A stretch of DNA of 64,000 bases, taken from the NCBI RefSeq assembly GCF_031453975.1, contig NZ_JAVDPW010000003.1, forward strand, positions 186,001 to 250,000, read 5' to 3'. This DNA comes from Inquilinus ginsengisoli_A. GTDB taxonomy: Bacteria; Pseudomonadota; Alphaproteobacteria; DSM-16000; Inquilinaceae. Shown here piece by piece: positions 53,028-62,547 of this stretch. The notes under the pieces are model-generated. The model worked only from the letters and a program-made list of their open reading frames with translations. It was not told the DNA's origin and ran no database searches. Both the position numbers and the translations under genes were made by a program. The number at the start of each line of letters is the position of its first letter. The stretch's first letter is position 1.

Positions 53028-53039
53028 CCCTGCCGGTGC

Positions 53040-53573
53040 TCAGCGTGGCCGCCGGCGCTCCGCGAAATGCCGTTCGGCTCGGGCCTCGGCATAGCGGCGG
53101 TTGGCCTGGGCCTTGACCTCGGGCCAGCGCGACGCGGCCTCCTGGCTGCTCATCTTGCCGTACAGCGACATGTAGGCTTCGTGGTGCATCAGGGTGCGGG
53201 GCTTCTCGGTCGCCTGCCAGGCCTCCAGGTGCCAGGGCTCGCCGGCATCCTCGAGCACGCCGGCCGAGGCGTAGATCTGCGCGTCCAGCCGGGCCCCGTC
53301 GGCCAGGGCCACGGTCACCGGCTGCAGCGTGTAGTCGTCGCTCTCGAAGAACCGCATCCGGTCCATCTCGGCGTCGGTGAAGCCCTCGACCAGCAGCCCG
53401 TCGACATGGCCGTCCGGCTGCGGCGTCAGGATCGGATAGCTTTCGCCCTTCACCTTGCGCCGCTGCAGGCCGAGCAGCGACGCCGGCTGCACCGCGAGCG
53501 CCGCCATGGGACGGCCGATCACCAGCGCGAACAGGTCGGGATCCATGAGGGTGCCGAAAAAGAAGAGGCGCAT
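53040..53573 (-). CDS. gamma-glutamylcyclotransferase-like (AIG2) protein
   Basis: 177 residues from the ATG at 53573. FFFGTLMDPDLFALVIG gives the GTL substrate loop and RFFESDDYTLQPV the catalytic Glu. Reaction not certain; family members cyclise gamma-glutamyl amines or act on other amides. It converges on DUF1003, 12 bp between stops. Confidence 0.85.
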   Translation of the reverse strand: MRLFFFGTLMDPDLFALVIGRPMAALAVQPASLLGLQRRKVKGESYPILTPQPDGHVDGLLVEGFTDAEMDRMRFFESDDYTLQPVTVALADGARLDAQIYASAGVLEDAGEPWHLEAWQATEKPRTLMHHEAYMSLYGKMSSQEAASRWPEVKAQANRRYAEARAERHFAERRRPR

Positions 53574-53821
53574 CGGGCGGTCTCCCTCTCGGATCAGGCG
53601 GTCTCTGCCGCCTGCCGGTCGATGATGAAGCAAGGGCGCGCAATTTGATCCGCCGGCGCCGAAAGTCAAGGTGATTCAGCCGGATTTCTTGGGGATGTCC
53701 AGTGAAGCCTTTTTGACGGTTGGTCAGAGGCTTTTGCGGTTTTTCTGTGATTTCATGCCAATTGGTATATCTTTATGTCGCGGCCGGTAACGGTCACCAA
53801 CTGAGACTTTGGGGGCAGCGG

Positions 53822-54238
53822 ATGTTTCAGGAGTTCAAGGCTTTCATTGCCCGTGGCAATGTCATCGACTTGGCGGTTGGTATCATCATGGGCGTGGCGT
53901 TCGGCTCGATCGTGACGTCCCTGGTCAACGACATCATCATGCCGCCGATCGGCGTGCTGCTCGGTGGCGTCGACTTCTCGAGCTACTTCATCAACCTGAC
54001 GTCGACCCATTATGACACCTTGGCCGCGGCAAAGGCCGCCGGCGCCGCGACGATCAACTACGGCGCCTTCATCAACTCCATCATCAACTTCCTGATCGTG
54101 GCCTTCGCCATCTTCCTGCTGGTGAAGCAGGTCAACCGCTTCATGAAGAAGCCCGAAGCCGCCCCGGCTCCGGCCGCGCCGCCGCGCAGCGAAGTGCTGC
54201 TGGAAGAGATTCGCGACGCCATCAAGTCGCGGAGCTGA
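53822..54238 (+). CDS. mscL: large-conductance mechanosensitive channel
   Basis: 138 residues from the ATG at 53822. FKAFIARGNVIDLAVGIIMG and VNDIIMPPIGVLLGG form the first helix and pore, NYGAFINSIINFLIVAFAIF the second, and LLEEIRDAIKSRS the C-terminal bundle. Opens on membrane tension after osmotic downshock. Confidence 0.95.
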   Translation: MFQEFKAFIARGNVIDLAVGIIMGVAFGSIVTSLVNDIIMPPIGVLLGGVDFSSYFINLTSTHYDTLAAAKAAGAATINYGAFINSIINFLIVAFAIFLLVKQVNRFMKKPEAAPAPAAPPRSEVLLEEIRDAIKSRS

Positions 54239-54260
54239 GCCGCACACCATTCCCTTTCCT

Positions 54261-54338
54261 GTCATGCCCGGGCTTGACCCGGGCATCCAGAGGCTGTCGG
54301 GACCTTCTGGATTGCCGGGTCAAGCCCGGCAATGACGG
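54261..54338. repeat. GTCAT...CTGGAT palindromic repeat
   Basis: Two hairpins (GCCCGGG-CTTGA-CCCGGGC and GCCGGG-TCAAG-CCCGGC) inside an imperfect overall inverted repeat. Same family as 57333-57424. It lies between the convergent mscL and OmpA-like genes and may end both. Confidence 0.85.
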
Positions 54339-54371
54339 GTTGGGGATGGCTCGGGACCGCCGCAGCCCCGA

Positions 54372-54767
54372 TCAGTAGTTCAGCTTGATCTCGACGCGCC
54401 GCTCGCCGACGGTGACGCCGGGCAGGGCGCCGGCATCGCCATGGCCTTCGACGCGATGGATCAGGGTCGGCGGCACGCCGTCGGCCACCAGCGCCGCGGC
54501 CACCGTCTCGGCCCGCTTGACCGACAGCGCTTCATGGGTGTCGCGCGGGCCGGCGGTCCCGGCGAAGCCGTCGACGCTGATCGACTTCGGATTCCAGTTC
54601 TTCGCCTCCGCCGCCGCTTCGGCGATCAGCTTCTGCGCGTCGGGCGTCAGCGTGGCGCTTTCGTCCTTGAAGAAGATGCCGTAGGCGCCGCCCGCCTTGG
54701 GGGCGCAGGCGGCCAGGACGGCGATGGCGGCCAGGGCCAGGAGCGCACGACGGCTTGCAATCGGCAT
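54372..54767 (-). CDS. OmpA-family lipoprotein
   Basis: 131 residues from the ATG at 54767 (TTG at 54782 possible). Lipobox VLAAC, then an OmpA C-terminal domain: FFKDESATLTPDAQKLIAEA, ISVDGFAGTAGPRD, LSVKRAETVAAALV and GERRVEIKL. Binds peptidoglycan from the outer membrane. Confidence 0.88.
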   Translation of the reverse strand: MPIASRRALLALAAIAVLAACAPKAGGAYGIFFKDESATLTPDAQKLIAEAAAEAKNWNPKSISVDGFAGTAGPRDTHEALSVKRAETVAAALVADGVPPTLIHRVEGHGDAGALPGVTVGERRVEIKLNY

Positions 54768-54868
54768 GATCGACCTGTTCAATTTTGTTGTTGGTCAGGA
54801 AGCATTGCCTGACCGGCGCGGCCGATGGAAGCGGTTCCGCCTCGCCCCGCTGCAAAAAATGGCTGCTC

Positions 54869-56005
54869 TCAACCGCTTTTGCCGGCCGGCTCGATTGCGC
54901 CCTGAGCCAGCAGCGCGTCCAGCAGCGCCGCGGCGCCGGGGTTGGCCCAGGCCGCCTTGGCCTGATCCGCCGCCAGCCTTCCGTCGCCGCACAGCCGCAT
55001 CGCCGTGTCCGCCGCGATGCCGGCGGGGGTCGCATGGGTCTCGCCATCGGCGAACAGGGTGACGCCGACGCCGGCGCGGGCGAAGGCGAGTCGGCTGCCG
55101 ATCGCCCGCTTCAGCGCACCGGCCGGCCGGCGCTTGCGCGGCGGCGGGGCCTCGCGCTCCTCCTTCGGCTCGGTCAGCAGGCTGCCCAGCCATTCCGCCA
55201 GGAAGCCGCGATCCTCCAGCTTCTCGGCCAGCAGCGCCCGCACCCGCTCGATCGCCGCATCCGGGATCTCGCCGGGATTCTCCGGCGGCGCCAGGTCAGG
55301 GTCGGCATAGCGCCGCTCGTCGCCGTCGGCGTCGCCGATCGCGGCAGCGAAGCGGCCGGCCAGCTCGGCCACGCTGGGCGCGCGGAAGCCGATCGAGAAG
55401 GTCAGGCAGTCATCCTCGGCGATGCCGTCATGGGCCCAGCCCGGCGGCAGGTACAGCATGTCGCCGGGCTCCAGCACCCATTCCTCGGCGGGCTGGAAAT
55501 CGGCCAGCAGCTTCAGCGGCTGGTCGGGCAGCCAGGCCGGGCGGATCTCAGCCGCGCCGCCGATCCGCCAGCGCCGCCGGCCGAGGCCCTGCAGCAGGAA
55601 CACGTCGTACTGGTCGACATGGGCGCCGACGCCGCCGCCCGGCGGGGCGTAGCTGACCATGACGTCGTCCAGCCGCCAGTCGGGCACGAAGCGGAAGCGG
55701 TCGCGCAGGGCGGCCACCGCCGGCTCCCACAGGTCGACGCCCTGCACCAGCAGCGACCAGTCCTTGGCCGGAAGCTTGGCGAAGTCGCTCTCCTCGAACG
55801 GGCCGTGCCGCATCGCCCATTTGCCGCGCCGGCGGGTCACCAGCCGGCTCTCCACCCCTTCCTCGCAGGCCAGGCCGGCCAGCTCGTCGGGCGTGATCGG
55901 GCTGGTCCAGCCCGGGATCGCCTGGCGGATCAGCAGCGGCGACTTCTGCCAGTGGCGGGCCAGGAATTCGGCGGCGGACAGGCCGCCGAGCAGGGGATCG
56001 GTCAT
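54869..56005 (-). CDS. JmjC ribosomal oxygenase (RoxA/YcfD-like)
   Basis: 378 residues from the ATG at 56005. FLARHWQKSPLLIRQAIPG, then the Fe site GAHVDQYDVFLLQ (HxD) and LYLPPGWAHDGIA (distal His), and LTFSIGFRAPS. E. coli RoxA hydroxylates Arg81 of ribosomal protein L16; same role is likely. Confidence 0.88.
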   Translation of the reverse strand: MTDPLLGGLSAAEFLARHWQKSPLLIRQAIPGWTSPITPDELAGLACEEGVESRLVTRRRGKWAMRHGPFEESDFAKLPAKDWSLLVQGVDLWEPAVAALRDRFRFVPDWRLDDVMVSYAPPGGGVGAHVDQYDVFLLQGLGRRRWRIGGAAEIRPAWLPDQPLKLLADFQPAEEWVLEPGDMLYLPPGWAHDGIAEDDCLTFSIGFRAPSVAELAGRFAAAIGDADGDERRYADPDLAPPENPGEIPDAAIERVRALLAEKLEDRGFLAEWLGSLLTEPKEEREAPPPRKRRPAGALKRAIGSRLAFARAGVGVTLFADGETHATPAGIAADTAMRLCGDGRLAADQAKAAWANPGAAALLDALLAQGAIEPAGKSG

Positions 56006-56123
56006 GGGCTTGGGGATTCGCTCAGGGTGACGAGGCGGCGCCACTCTACCGGGTCGATCCGTCCTCGCCCAGCGATCGCTCAGCCGTGCTAGCATCCGGC
56101 CCAACCAGACACCGGAGGATGTC

Positions 56124-57317
56124 ATGAGTGCGAATGATCCCGTCGTCATCGCCGGCGCGGCCCGGACCCCGATGGGCGGCTTCCAGGGCGAGCTCAGGGA
56201 TGTGCGCGCGCCGCAGCTCGGCGCCGTCGCCATCCGCGCGGCGCTGGAGCGCGCCGGCCTGGCCGCCGATGCGGTGGACGAGGTGGTGATGGGCTGCGTG
56301 CTGCCGGCCGGGCTGGGCCAGGCCCCGGCGCGCCAGGCGGCCCGCGGCGCCGGCCTGCCCGACGCGGTGCCCTGCACCACGGTCAACAAGATGTGCGGCT
56401 CCGGCATGAAGGCGGTGATGCAGATCCACGACGCCATCGCCGCCGGGTCGATCGGCATCGGCGTGGCCGGCGGGCTGGAGAGCATGACCAACGCGCCCTA
56501 TCTGCTCGACCGCGCCCGCGGCGGCTACCGCATGGGCCATGGCCGGGTGCTGGACCACATGTTCCTCGACGGGCTCGAGGACGCCTATGAGCCGGGCCGG
56601 CTGATGGGCACCTATGCCGAGGACACGGCGCAGCACTACCAGTTCACCCGCGAGCAGCAGGACCGCTTCGCCCTGACCAGCCTGGAGCGGGCGCGCAAGG
56701 CGTCGGAGGACGGCACCTTCGCCCGCGAGATCGCGCCGGTGACCGTGAAGGGCAGGGGCGGCGAGTCCCTGCTGTCGATCGACGAGCAGCCGCGCACCGC
56801 CCGGCCGGAGAAGATCCCGACCCTGAAGCCCGCCTTCCGCCCGGACGGCACGGTGACGGCGGCGAATTCCAGTTCGATCTCCGATGGCGGCGCGGCGCTG
56901 GTGCTGCTGCGGCGGTCGGAGGCCGAGCGGCGGGGCCTGCCGGTGCTGGCCGAGATCAAGGGCCATGCCAGCCACGCCCGGGCCCCGGCCTGGTTCACCA
57001 CCGCGCCCATCGGGGCGATGGAGACCCTGTTCCAGAAGACCGGCTGGGCCGCCGGCGACGTCGACCTGTTCGAGATCAACGAGGCCTTCGCCGTGGTCAC
57101 CATGGCGGCGATGCACGATCTCGGCCTGCCGCACGACAAGGTCAACATCCATGGCGGCGCCTGCGCCCTCGGCCACCCGGTCGGGGCGTCCGGCGCGCGC
57201 ATCCTCGTCACCCTCCTGAACGCGCTGCAGACCCATGGCCTGAAGCGCGGCGTCGCCGCTTTGTGCATCGGCGGCGGCGAGGCCACGGCGGTGGCGGTCG
57301 AGCGGGTCGCGGCCTAG
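56124..57317 (+). CDS. thiolase (acetyl-CoA C-acetyltransferase)
   Basis: 397 residues. Nucleophile Cys in NKMCGSGMKAVM, NEAFAVVTMAAM, GGACALGHPVGASGAR and second Cys in ALCIGGGEATA. Biosynthetic-type thiolase by length and motifs; makes or cleaves acetoacetyl-CoA. Alone here, divergent from the ribosomal oxygenase. Confidence 0.92.
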   Translation: MSANDPVVIAGAARTPMGGFQGELRDVRAPQLGAVAIRAALERAGLAADAVDEVVMGCVLPAGLGQAPARQAARGAGLPDAVPCTTVNKMCGSGMKAVMQIHDAIAAGSIGIGVAGGLESMTNAPYLLDRARGGYRMGHGRVLDHMFLDGLEDAYEPGRLMGTYAEDTAQHYQFTREQQDRFALTSLERARKASEDGTFAREIAPVTVKGRGGESLLSIDEQPRTARPEKIPTLKPAFRPDGTVTAANSSSISDGGAALVLLRRSEAERRGLPVLAEIKGHASHARAPAWFTTAPIGAMETLFQKTGWAAGDVDLFEINEAFAVVTMAAMHDLGLPHDKVNIHGGACALGHPVGASGARILVTLLNALQTHGLKRGVAALCIGGGEATAVAVERVAA

Positions 57318-57332
57318 CGACTGCACTTTCAC

Positions 57333-57424
57333 TGTCATCCTCGGGCTTGACCCGAGGATCCAGGGGCTTTCAAGAGCGGCTCTTGGTGGCCCCTGGATTG
57401 CCCGGTCAAGCCGGGCAATGACGG
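57333..57424. repeat. GTCAT...CTGGAT palindromic repeat, second copy
   Basis: Begins TGTCATCCTCGGGCTTGA and ends CCGGGCAATGACGG, with a central stem around AAGAGCGGCTCTT. Same family as 54261-54338. Between the convergent thiolase and ABC exporter genes. Confidence 0.85.
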
Positions 57425-57446
57425 TTTAGGGTGGTCATTCGGCGGG

Positions 57447-59258
57447 CTACTCCGCCGCCGGCTCGACCACCCGCTGCTGCCGCCCCCACAGCGCGGCGTA
57501 GAGGCCGCCGCGGGCCAGCAGGGCGGCATGGCTGCCGCGCTCGGCGATGCGGCCATGGTCCAGCACCAGGATCTCGTCGGCATGCACCACGGTGGACAGG
57601 CGATGGGCGATGATCAGCGTGGTGGTGCCGCGCGACGCCTCGGCCAGCCGCTCCTGGATCGCCTGCTCGGTGGCGCTGTCGAGCGACGACGTCGCCTCGT
57701 CGAAGATGAACAGCCGCGGCTGCTTCAGCACCGCCCGGGCGATCGCGACGCGCTGCTTCTCGCCGCCCGACAGCTTCAGCCCGCGCTCGCCGACCATGGT
57801 CTCCCAGCCATCCGGCAGGCCGGCGACGAAGCGGTCCAGCTGGGCGATCCGCGCCGCGTCCTCGACTTCCTCGTCCGTGGCGTCCGGCCGGCCGAAGGCG
57901 AGGTTGTCGCGCAGCGTCTCGTTCAGCAGGACGGTGTCCTGCGGCACCACGGCGATGGCGCCGCGCAGCGAGGCCTGGGTGATGTCGCGCAGATCCTGCC
58001 CGTCCAGCAGGATGCGGCCGCCGCTGGGGTCGTAGAAGCGGAACAGCAGCCGGGCGATGGTCGATTTGCCGGCGCCCGAGGCGCCGACGATCGCCAATGT
58101 CCGCCCGGCCGGGATGGCGAAGCCGACATCCCGCAGGATCGGCCGGCGCGGGTCGTAGGCGAAGGAGACATGCTCGAACGCCAGCTCGCCCCGTCCGGCC
58201 GCCAGCGGCCGGGCGTCCGGCGCGTCGGTCACCTCCGGCGCCTCGTCGAGCAGCGCGAACATCTGCTCGACCGAACCCAGCGAGTTGCGGATCACCCGGT
58301 ACAGCCGGCTCAACTGCTCCAGCGGCCGGGCGAGGCGGACGAAATAGGTGTTCAGGAGCACGAGGTCGCCGACCGTCATGGTGCCCGCCTGCACCGCCCT
58401 GCCGCCGAGGATCAGCAGGATGGCCAGGCCGACGCTCAGCACCGTCATCTGGGCGATGCCGTTCAGGCTGCGCAGCGCCAAACCCCGCGCGGCCAGCCGC
58501 TCGACCTCCTCCAGCCGCTCATCGTAGCGCCGGCCGATCGCGCCCTCGGCGCCGAAATACTTCACCGTCTCGTAGTTGATCAGGCTGTCGATGGCGACGG
58601 CATGGGCGCTGCTGCTCTCCCGGTTCATGCTGCGGATGGTGCTGCGCAGGCTGTCGGCGCCCAGGGTCATCGCCCAGGCGAAGGCGGCGAGGGTGGCGGC
58701 GGTGACCAGGGCGTAGAACGGCGGCAGATGCGCCAGCAGGATGATGCAGGTGGCGGCGATCTCGATCAGCAGCGGCAGGATGCGGAAGGCGACGTCGTAG
58801 ATCAGCTCGCGGATGCCGGACAGGCCGCGGCCGAGATCCTCGCTGACCGCGCCGGTGCGGCGGCCGAGATGGAAGCGCAGCGACAGCCCGTGGAGATGGG
58901 TGAAGAAGGTGCGGCTCAGCCGCCGCACCAGCCGGTGCTCGATCGGGCCGTAGGCGGCGTATTGCAGCTCGCCCAGGATGCGGCCGACCCAGGAGGCGAG
59001 GGCATAGGCGGTGATGATGCCGATGCCGCCGACCGCCCAGGGGTTGGCGCGGCCGGCATAGGAATCGATGGCGAAGGAGAACAGCAGCGGCACCAGCGCC
59101 ACCGCGAAGGACGACAGGAACACCAGCGCGACGCAGGCCAGGATGCGCAGCCGCACGGGCCAGCTCTCGCCCTGCCACAGATAGGGCATCACCCGGCGCA
59201 GCGTCGCGAAGTCGCCGGGCCGCGCCCTGTGGTCGCCCCGGGGCGGTGTCATCGACAT
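57447..59258 (-). CDS. Atm1/HMT-type ABC exporter (fused membrane and ATPase)
   Basis: 603 residues. Six membrane helices to about 330, with SLINYETVKYFGAEG, a signature of the Atm1/ABCB7 group; then Walker A VGASGAGKSTI, signature LSGGEKQRVAIARAVL, Walker B LFIFDEATSSLD. Members export glutathione conjugates or Fe-S precursors across the inner membrane. Confidence 0.9.
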   Translation of the reverse strand: MSMTPPRGDHRARPGDFATLRRVMPYLWQGESWPVRLRILACVALVFLSSFAVALVPLLFSFAIDSYAGRANPWAVGGIGIITAYALASWVGRILGELQYAAYGPIEHRLVRRLSRTFFTHLHGLSLRFHLGRRTGAVSEDLGRGLSGIRELIYDVAFRILPLLIEIAATCIILLAHLPPFYALVTAATLAAFAWAMTLGADSLRSTIRSMNRESSSAHAVAIDSLINYETVKYFGAEGAIGRRYDERLEEVERLAARGLALRSLNGIAQMTVLSVGLAILLILGGRAVQAGTMTVGDLVLLNTYFVRLARPLEQLSRLYRVIRNSLGSVEQMFALLDEAPEVTDAPDARPLAAGRGELAFEHVSFAYDPRRPILRDVGFAIPAGRTLAIVGASGAGKSTIARLLFRFYDPSGGRILLDGQDLRDITQASLRGAIAVVPQDTVLLNETLRDNLAFGRPDATDEEVEDAARIAQLDRFVAGLPDGWETMVGERGLKLSGGEKQRVAIARAVLKQPRLFIFDEATSSLDSATEQAIQERLAEASRGTTTLIIAHRLSTVVHADEILVLDHGRIAERGSHAALLARGGLYAALWGRQQRVVEPAAE

Positions 59259-59393
59259 CGATCAGTTCCCGTTCGGCCGGATCCGCATCCCTCCATCCTA
59301 AACGCAGCCGGGCCGCAGGTCCGTCGCCGATCGCCGGCTTGGTCGGAAAGCGCCTTCGCTCTAGGCTCGGCTGCAGCGGAACAGGAGACCCCG

Positions 59394-59996
59394 ATGCCGT
59401 CGCCGATCGAGTTCTATTTCGACTTCGCCAGCCCCTATGGCTATCTCGCCGCCACGCAGATCGACGCGCTGGCCGCCCGGCACGGCCGCACGGTGGCGTG
59501 GAAGCCGGTGCTGCTGGGGCCGATCCTCAAGCACACCGGCGGCCAGCCCAACCGCGCCATCCCGCTGCGCGGCCCTTATATGGAGGCAGATGCGCCGCGC
59601 TTCGCCGCCTATCTCGGCGTGCCTTTCACCGCTCCGGCGCAGTGGCCGATCGCGGCCCTGGCCCCGTCGCGCGCGGTCTGGTGGCTGGCCGATCGGGAGC
59701 CCGGCAAGGCGCACGACCTCGCCGCCGCGCTCTACGACGCGCATTGGGGCCGCGGCGAGGACATTGCGGCGCCGGAGGCCGTGACCCGCATCGCCGCCGG
59801 CCTCGGCCTGCCGGAAGCCGAGACCGCCGCGGCGATCCAGGCTCCGGAGGTCAAGGACCGGCTGCGCGCCGAGACCGAGGCGGCGATGGCCAAGGGCGTG
59901 TTCGGCTCGCCCTTCTTCCGGCTCGACGGCGAGGGATTCTGGGGCGCCGACCGCCTCGATCACCTCGCTTGGCGGCTGAAGGCCGGCGCTTCTTAA
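59394..59996 (+). CDS. 2-hydroxychromene-2-carboxylate isomerase family (DsbA-like fold)
   Basis: 200 residues from the ATG at 59394. YFDFASPYGYLAATQID with the conserved Ser, and KGVFGSPFFRLDGEGFWGADRLDHL (part: GVFGSPFFRLDGEGFWG). Kappa-GST-like. Real substrate unknown; aromatic degradation genes are absent. Its stop overlaps the opposing gene's stop by 4 bp. Confidence 0.87.
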   Translation: MPSPIEFYFDFASPYGYLAATQIDALAARHGRTVAWKPVLLGPILKHTGGQPNRAIPLRGPYMEADAPRFAAYLGVPFTAPAQWPIAALAPSRAVWWLADREPGKAHDLAAALYDAHWGRGEDIAAPEAVTRIAAGLGLPEAETAAAIQAPEVKDRLRAETEAAMAKGVFGSPFFRLDGEGFWGADRLDHLAWRLKAGAS

Positions 59997-61075
59997 CGTA
60001 CGGGCGTCGGCTTGTAGTAGTCCGGCGCCCAACCCTTGCCGCTCCAGCGCATCAGCTTGTCGCCGTCGACCAGCAGGTCGCGCTTGCCGGCGGAGGAACT
60101 CGGCGCCAGCGCGAAGCTGTGGGCCTTGCCGTCGGCCACCGGCGTCAGCGACTGGCTGCCTTCGGACAGGATCTCCCACGGGCAGCCGGTGGCGTCGCAA
60201 TGCTTGGCGTCGTTCCAGAATACGATCACGTCGGGCTGCAGCTGCGCCGGCTTCTCGTCCAGCTCGACCTCGGCGACCTGGAACGGCGCGTTGCGCCAGT
60301 CGATCACCGCCGGCGCCACCATCGGCGCATAGCGGGCCTCGAGCATCGGGATCAGCCGGTCGGGGATCGGGTCCAGCCATTGCAGCGCGGCCGGCGGTGT
60401 CGCCGGCGTCGGCGCGGTCGGGGTGTCGGGAGCCGTGGTCGCGGGAGTCGTGGTCGCGGCCTGGGCCGGCGGCGCGGCCCCGATGGGCGTCGGCGGGGTT
60501 GCGGTGACGGTCTTGCCGCCGCTGGCCAGATGGGCCACGGTCTCCACCGTCAGGCCGTTCTGGGCCTGCAAGCCGGCCCTGGTCTGATAGTCGCTCAAGG
60601 CGTCGAGGGTGCGGCGCCCGAGCACGCCGTCGGCCTGGCCGAGCCGGTAGCCCAGCGCCGTCAGGCTGCCCTGCACCGCCCCGATCTCGGCGCGGTCGAA
60701 TTCGACCTGGGCGGTATCGAAGATGTAGGTGCCGGGGATGGCGGGGGCGCCCTGGCAGTTCGGCGGCAGCGCGTTCTTCGCCTCGATCGCGGCGCCGCGG
60801 CCGTCGAAGCGGATTGCCAGGGTGGCGCCGCTGTTGCTGGTCCAGGTCAGCGTGTCGCCGTCCGGCTTCGCCGCGCCGGCCATCAGGCACACCGCGTTGC
60901 GGCTGGAGCGGTGCAGCAGGAAGGCGACGGTGCCGTCCGGTGCGGGCTCGACCAGCAGCCGGATCGGCGCGTTTCCGCCGGCGACATAGGTGCCGGGCTC
61001 GATGGTGGCGGCGGCGGCGATGCCGGCCCATCCGGCCGTCGCGGCCAGGCAGGCCAGGGCAAGGGTTGAGCGCAT
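59993..61075 (-). CDS. secreted peptidoglycan-binding domain protein
   Basis: 360 residues with a Sec signal peptide (LACLAATAGWAGIAAA). A PG_binding_1-like segment (IGAVQGSLTALGYRLGQADGVLGRRTLDALSDYQ, part: GYRLGQADGVLGRRTLDAL) follows a beta-rich N-terminal region; a Pro/Thr/Ala linker then leads to an unrecognised C-terminal domain. Periplasmic. Confidence 0.78.
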   Translation of the reverse strand: MRSTLALACLAATAGWAGIAAAATIEPGTYVAGGNAPIRLLVEPAPDGTVAFLLHRSSRNAVCLMAGAAKPDGDTLTWTSNSGATLAIRFDGRGAAIEAKNALPPNCQGAPAIPGTYIFDTAQVEFDRAEIGAVQGSLTALGYRLGQADGVLGRRTLDALSDYQTRAGLQAQNGLTVETVAHLASGGKTVTATPPTPIGAAPPAQAATTTPATTAPDTPTAPTPATPPAALQWLDPIPDRLIPMLEARYAPMVAPAVIDWRNAPFQVAEVELDEKPAQLQPDVIVFWNDAKHCDATGCPWEILSEGSQSLTPVADGKAHSFALAPSSSAGKRDLLVDGDKLMRWSGKGWAPDYYKPTPVR

Positions 61076-61201
61076 CCGGTGGTCTCCAGTTCATCTTGTT
61101 GCCTGCCAAACGTCTGTGGTGCAGGTCCGGTTCCGATTCCGCTGGGGTGACGGCGGCGGCGCGATCGGTTAAACCGCCACGTCCCGATGGAAGATGCAGC
61201 G

Positions 61202-62545
61202 ATGTCCGAGACCCGAATCGTCAAGCCTCAGCCGATCAGCGGCTTCCCCGAATGGCTGCCGGAGGAGAAGCTGGTCGAGGACCATATCCTGCGCATCATC
61301 CGCGAGGAGTATGAGCGCTACGGCTTCACCCCGATCGAGACCTCGGCGGTGGAGCGGCGCGAGATCCTGACCGCCAAGGGCATCGTCGAGAAGGAGATCT
61401 ACGCCCTGTCCCGGCTGGCGGCCGGCGAGGGCGAGGACCCGTCGACCGACATGGCGCTGCATTTCGACCTGACGGTGCCGACCGCGCGCTACGTCGCCCA
61501 GAACTCGGCGCGGCTGACCTTCCCGTTCCGGCGCTACCAGATCCAGAAGGTGTGGCGCGGCGAGCGGCCGCAGGCCGGGCGGTTCCGCGAATTCTACCAG
61601 GCCGACATCGACGTCATCGGCAACGGCACGCTGGGCCTGTTGAACGATGCCGAGATCCCCTGCGTCATCAACGCCATCTTCGCCCGTATCGGCATCGGCG
61701 AATTCCTGATCCGCATCAACAACCGCAAGCTGCTGCAGGGCTATCTGCTCGACCAGGGGCTGACGGCGGAGGGCGTCGGCGCGGCGCTGAAGGTGATCGA
61801 CGCGATCGAGAAGGTCAGCCGCGAGCGGACCCTGGCCGACCTTGCCACCCATGCCGGCGTCGATGCGGCGACGGCGGAGCGGATCATCGCCCTGGTCACC
61901 CGGCCGGTGACGATCGACGATCTGCGCGCGATCGAGGGCGGCGACCTCTACCGCGAGGGGCTGGACGAGCTCGGCCAGGTCGCCGACGGCCTCGCCGCCT
62001 TCCAGGTGCCGGCACATCGCTGGCGCATCGACCTCGCCATCGTTCGCGGCCTCGACTATTACACCGGCACGGTCTACGAGACCCAGCTGGTGGCGAACCC
62101 GGAGGTCGGCAGCATCTGCTCCGGCGGCCGCTACGAGGACCTGGCCAGCAACTACACCAAGCAGAAGCTGCCGGGCGTCGGCATCTCGATCGGCGTCACC
62201 CGGCTGCTGTCGCGCCTGCTCGATGCCGGTCTGCTCAAGACCGGCGCCGCCACCCCGGCTAAGGTGCTGGTGACGGTGATGGACCGGGCGCAGCTGCCCT
62301 ACTACCTCGGCCTGGCCACGGCGCTGCGGGCCGGCGACATCGCCACCGAGCTGTTCACCGAAGGCAAGAAGGTCGGCGACCAGCTGAAATACGCCGACAA
62401 GAAGGGCTTCCGCCTGGCCGTGATCGCCGGCGAGACCGAGATCGCCTCGGGCAGCGTGGTGCTGAAGAACCTGTCCACCGGCGAACAGGCGACCCATCCG
62501 CAGGCCGGTCTGGTCGAGGCCGTGCGGCAGGCCCTGGCCGGCTAG
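61202..62545 (+). CDS. hisS: histidyl-tRNA synthetase
   Basis: 447 residues from the ATG at 61202. Motif 2 reads VWRGERPQAGRFREFYQADIDVIG (part: ERPQAGRFREFYQAD), and the histidine-A motif RGLDYYTGTVYE and motif 3 region (GVGISIGVTRLL) are present. The REFYQ-D form of motif 2 is nearer to the eukaryote-like type than to E. coli. C-terminal anticodon domain seen. Followed 2 bp later by rsm22. Confidence 0.93.
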   Translation: MSETRIVKPQPISGFPEWLPEEKLVEDHILRIIREEYERYGFTPIETSAVERREILTAKGIVEKEIYALSRLAAGEGEDPSTDMALHFDLTVPTARYVAQNSARLTFPFRRYQIQKVWRGERPQAGRFREFYQADIDVIGNGTLGLLNDAEIPCVINAIFARIGIGEFLIRINNRKLLQGYLLDQGLTAEGVGAALKVIDAIEKVSRERTLADLATHAGVDAATAERIIALVTRPVTIDDLRAIEGGDLYREGLDELGQVADGLAAFQVPAHRWRIDLAIVRGLDYYTGTVYETQLVANPEVGSICSGGRYEDLASNYTKQKLPGVGISIGVTRLLSRLLDAGLLKTGAATPAKVLVTVMDRAQLPYYLGLATALRAGDIATELFTEGKKVGDQLKYADKKGFRLAVIAGETEIASGSVVLKNLSTGEQATHPQAGLVEAVRQALAG

Positions 62546-62547
62546 CC

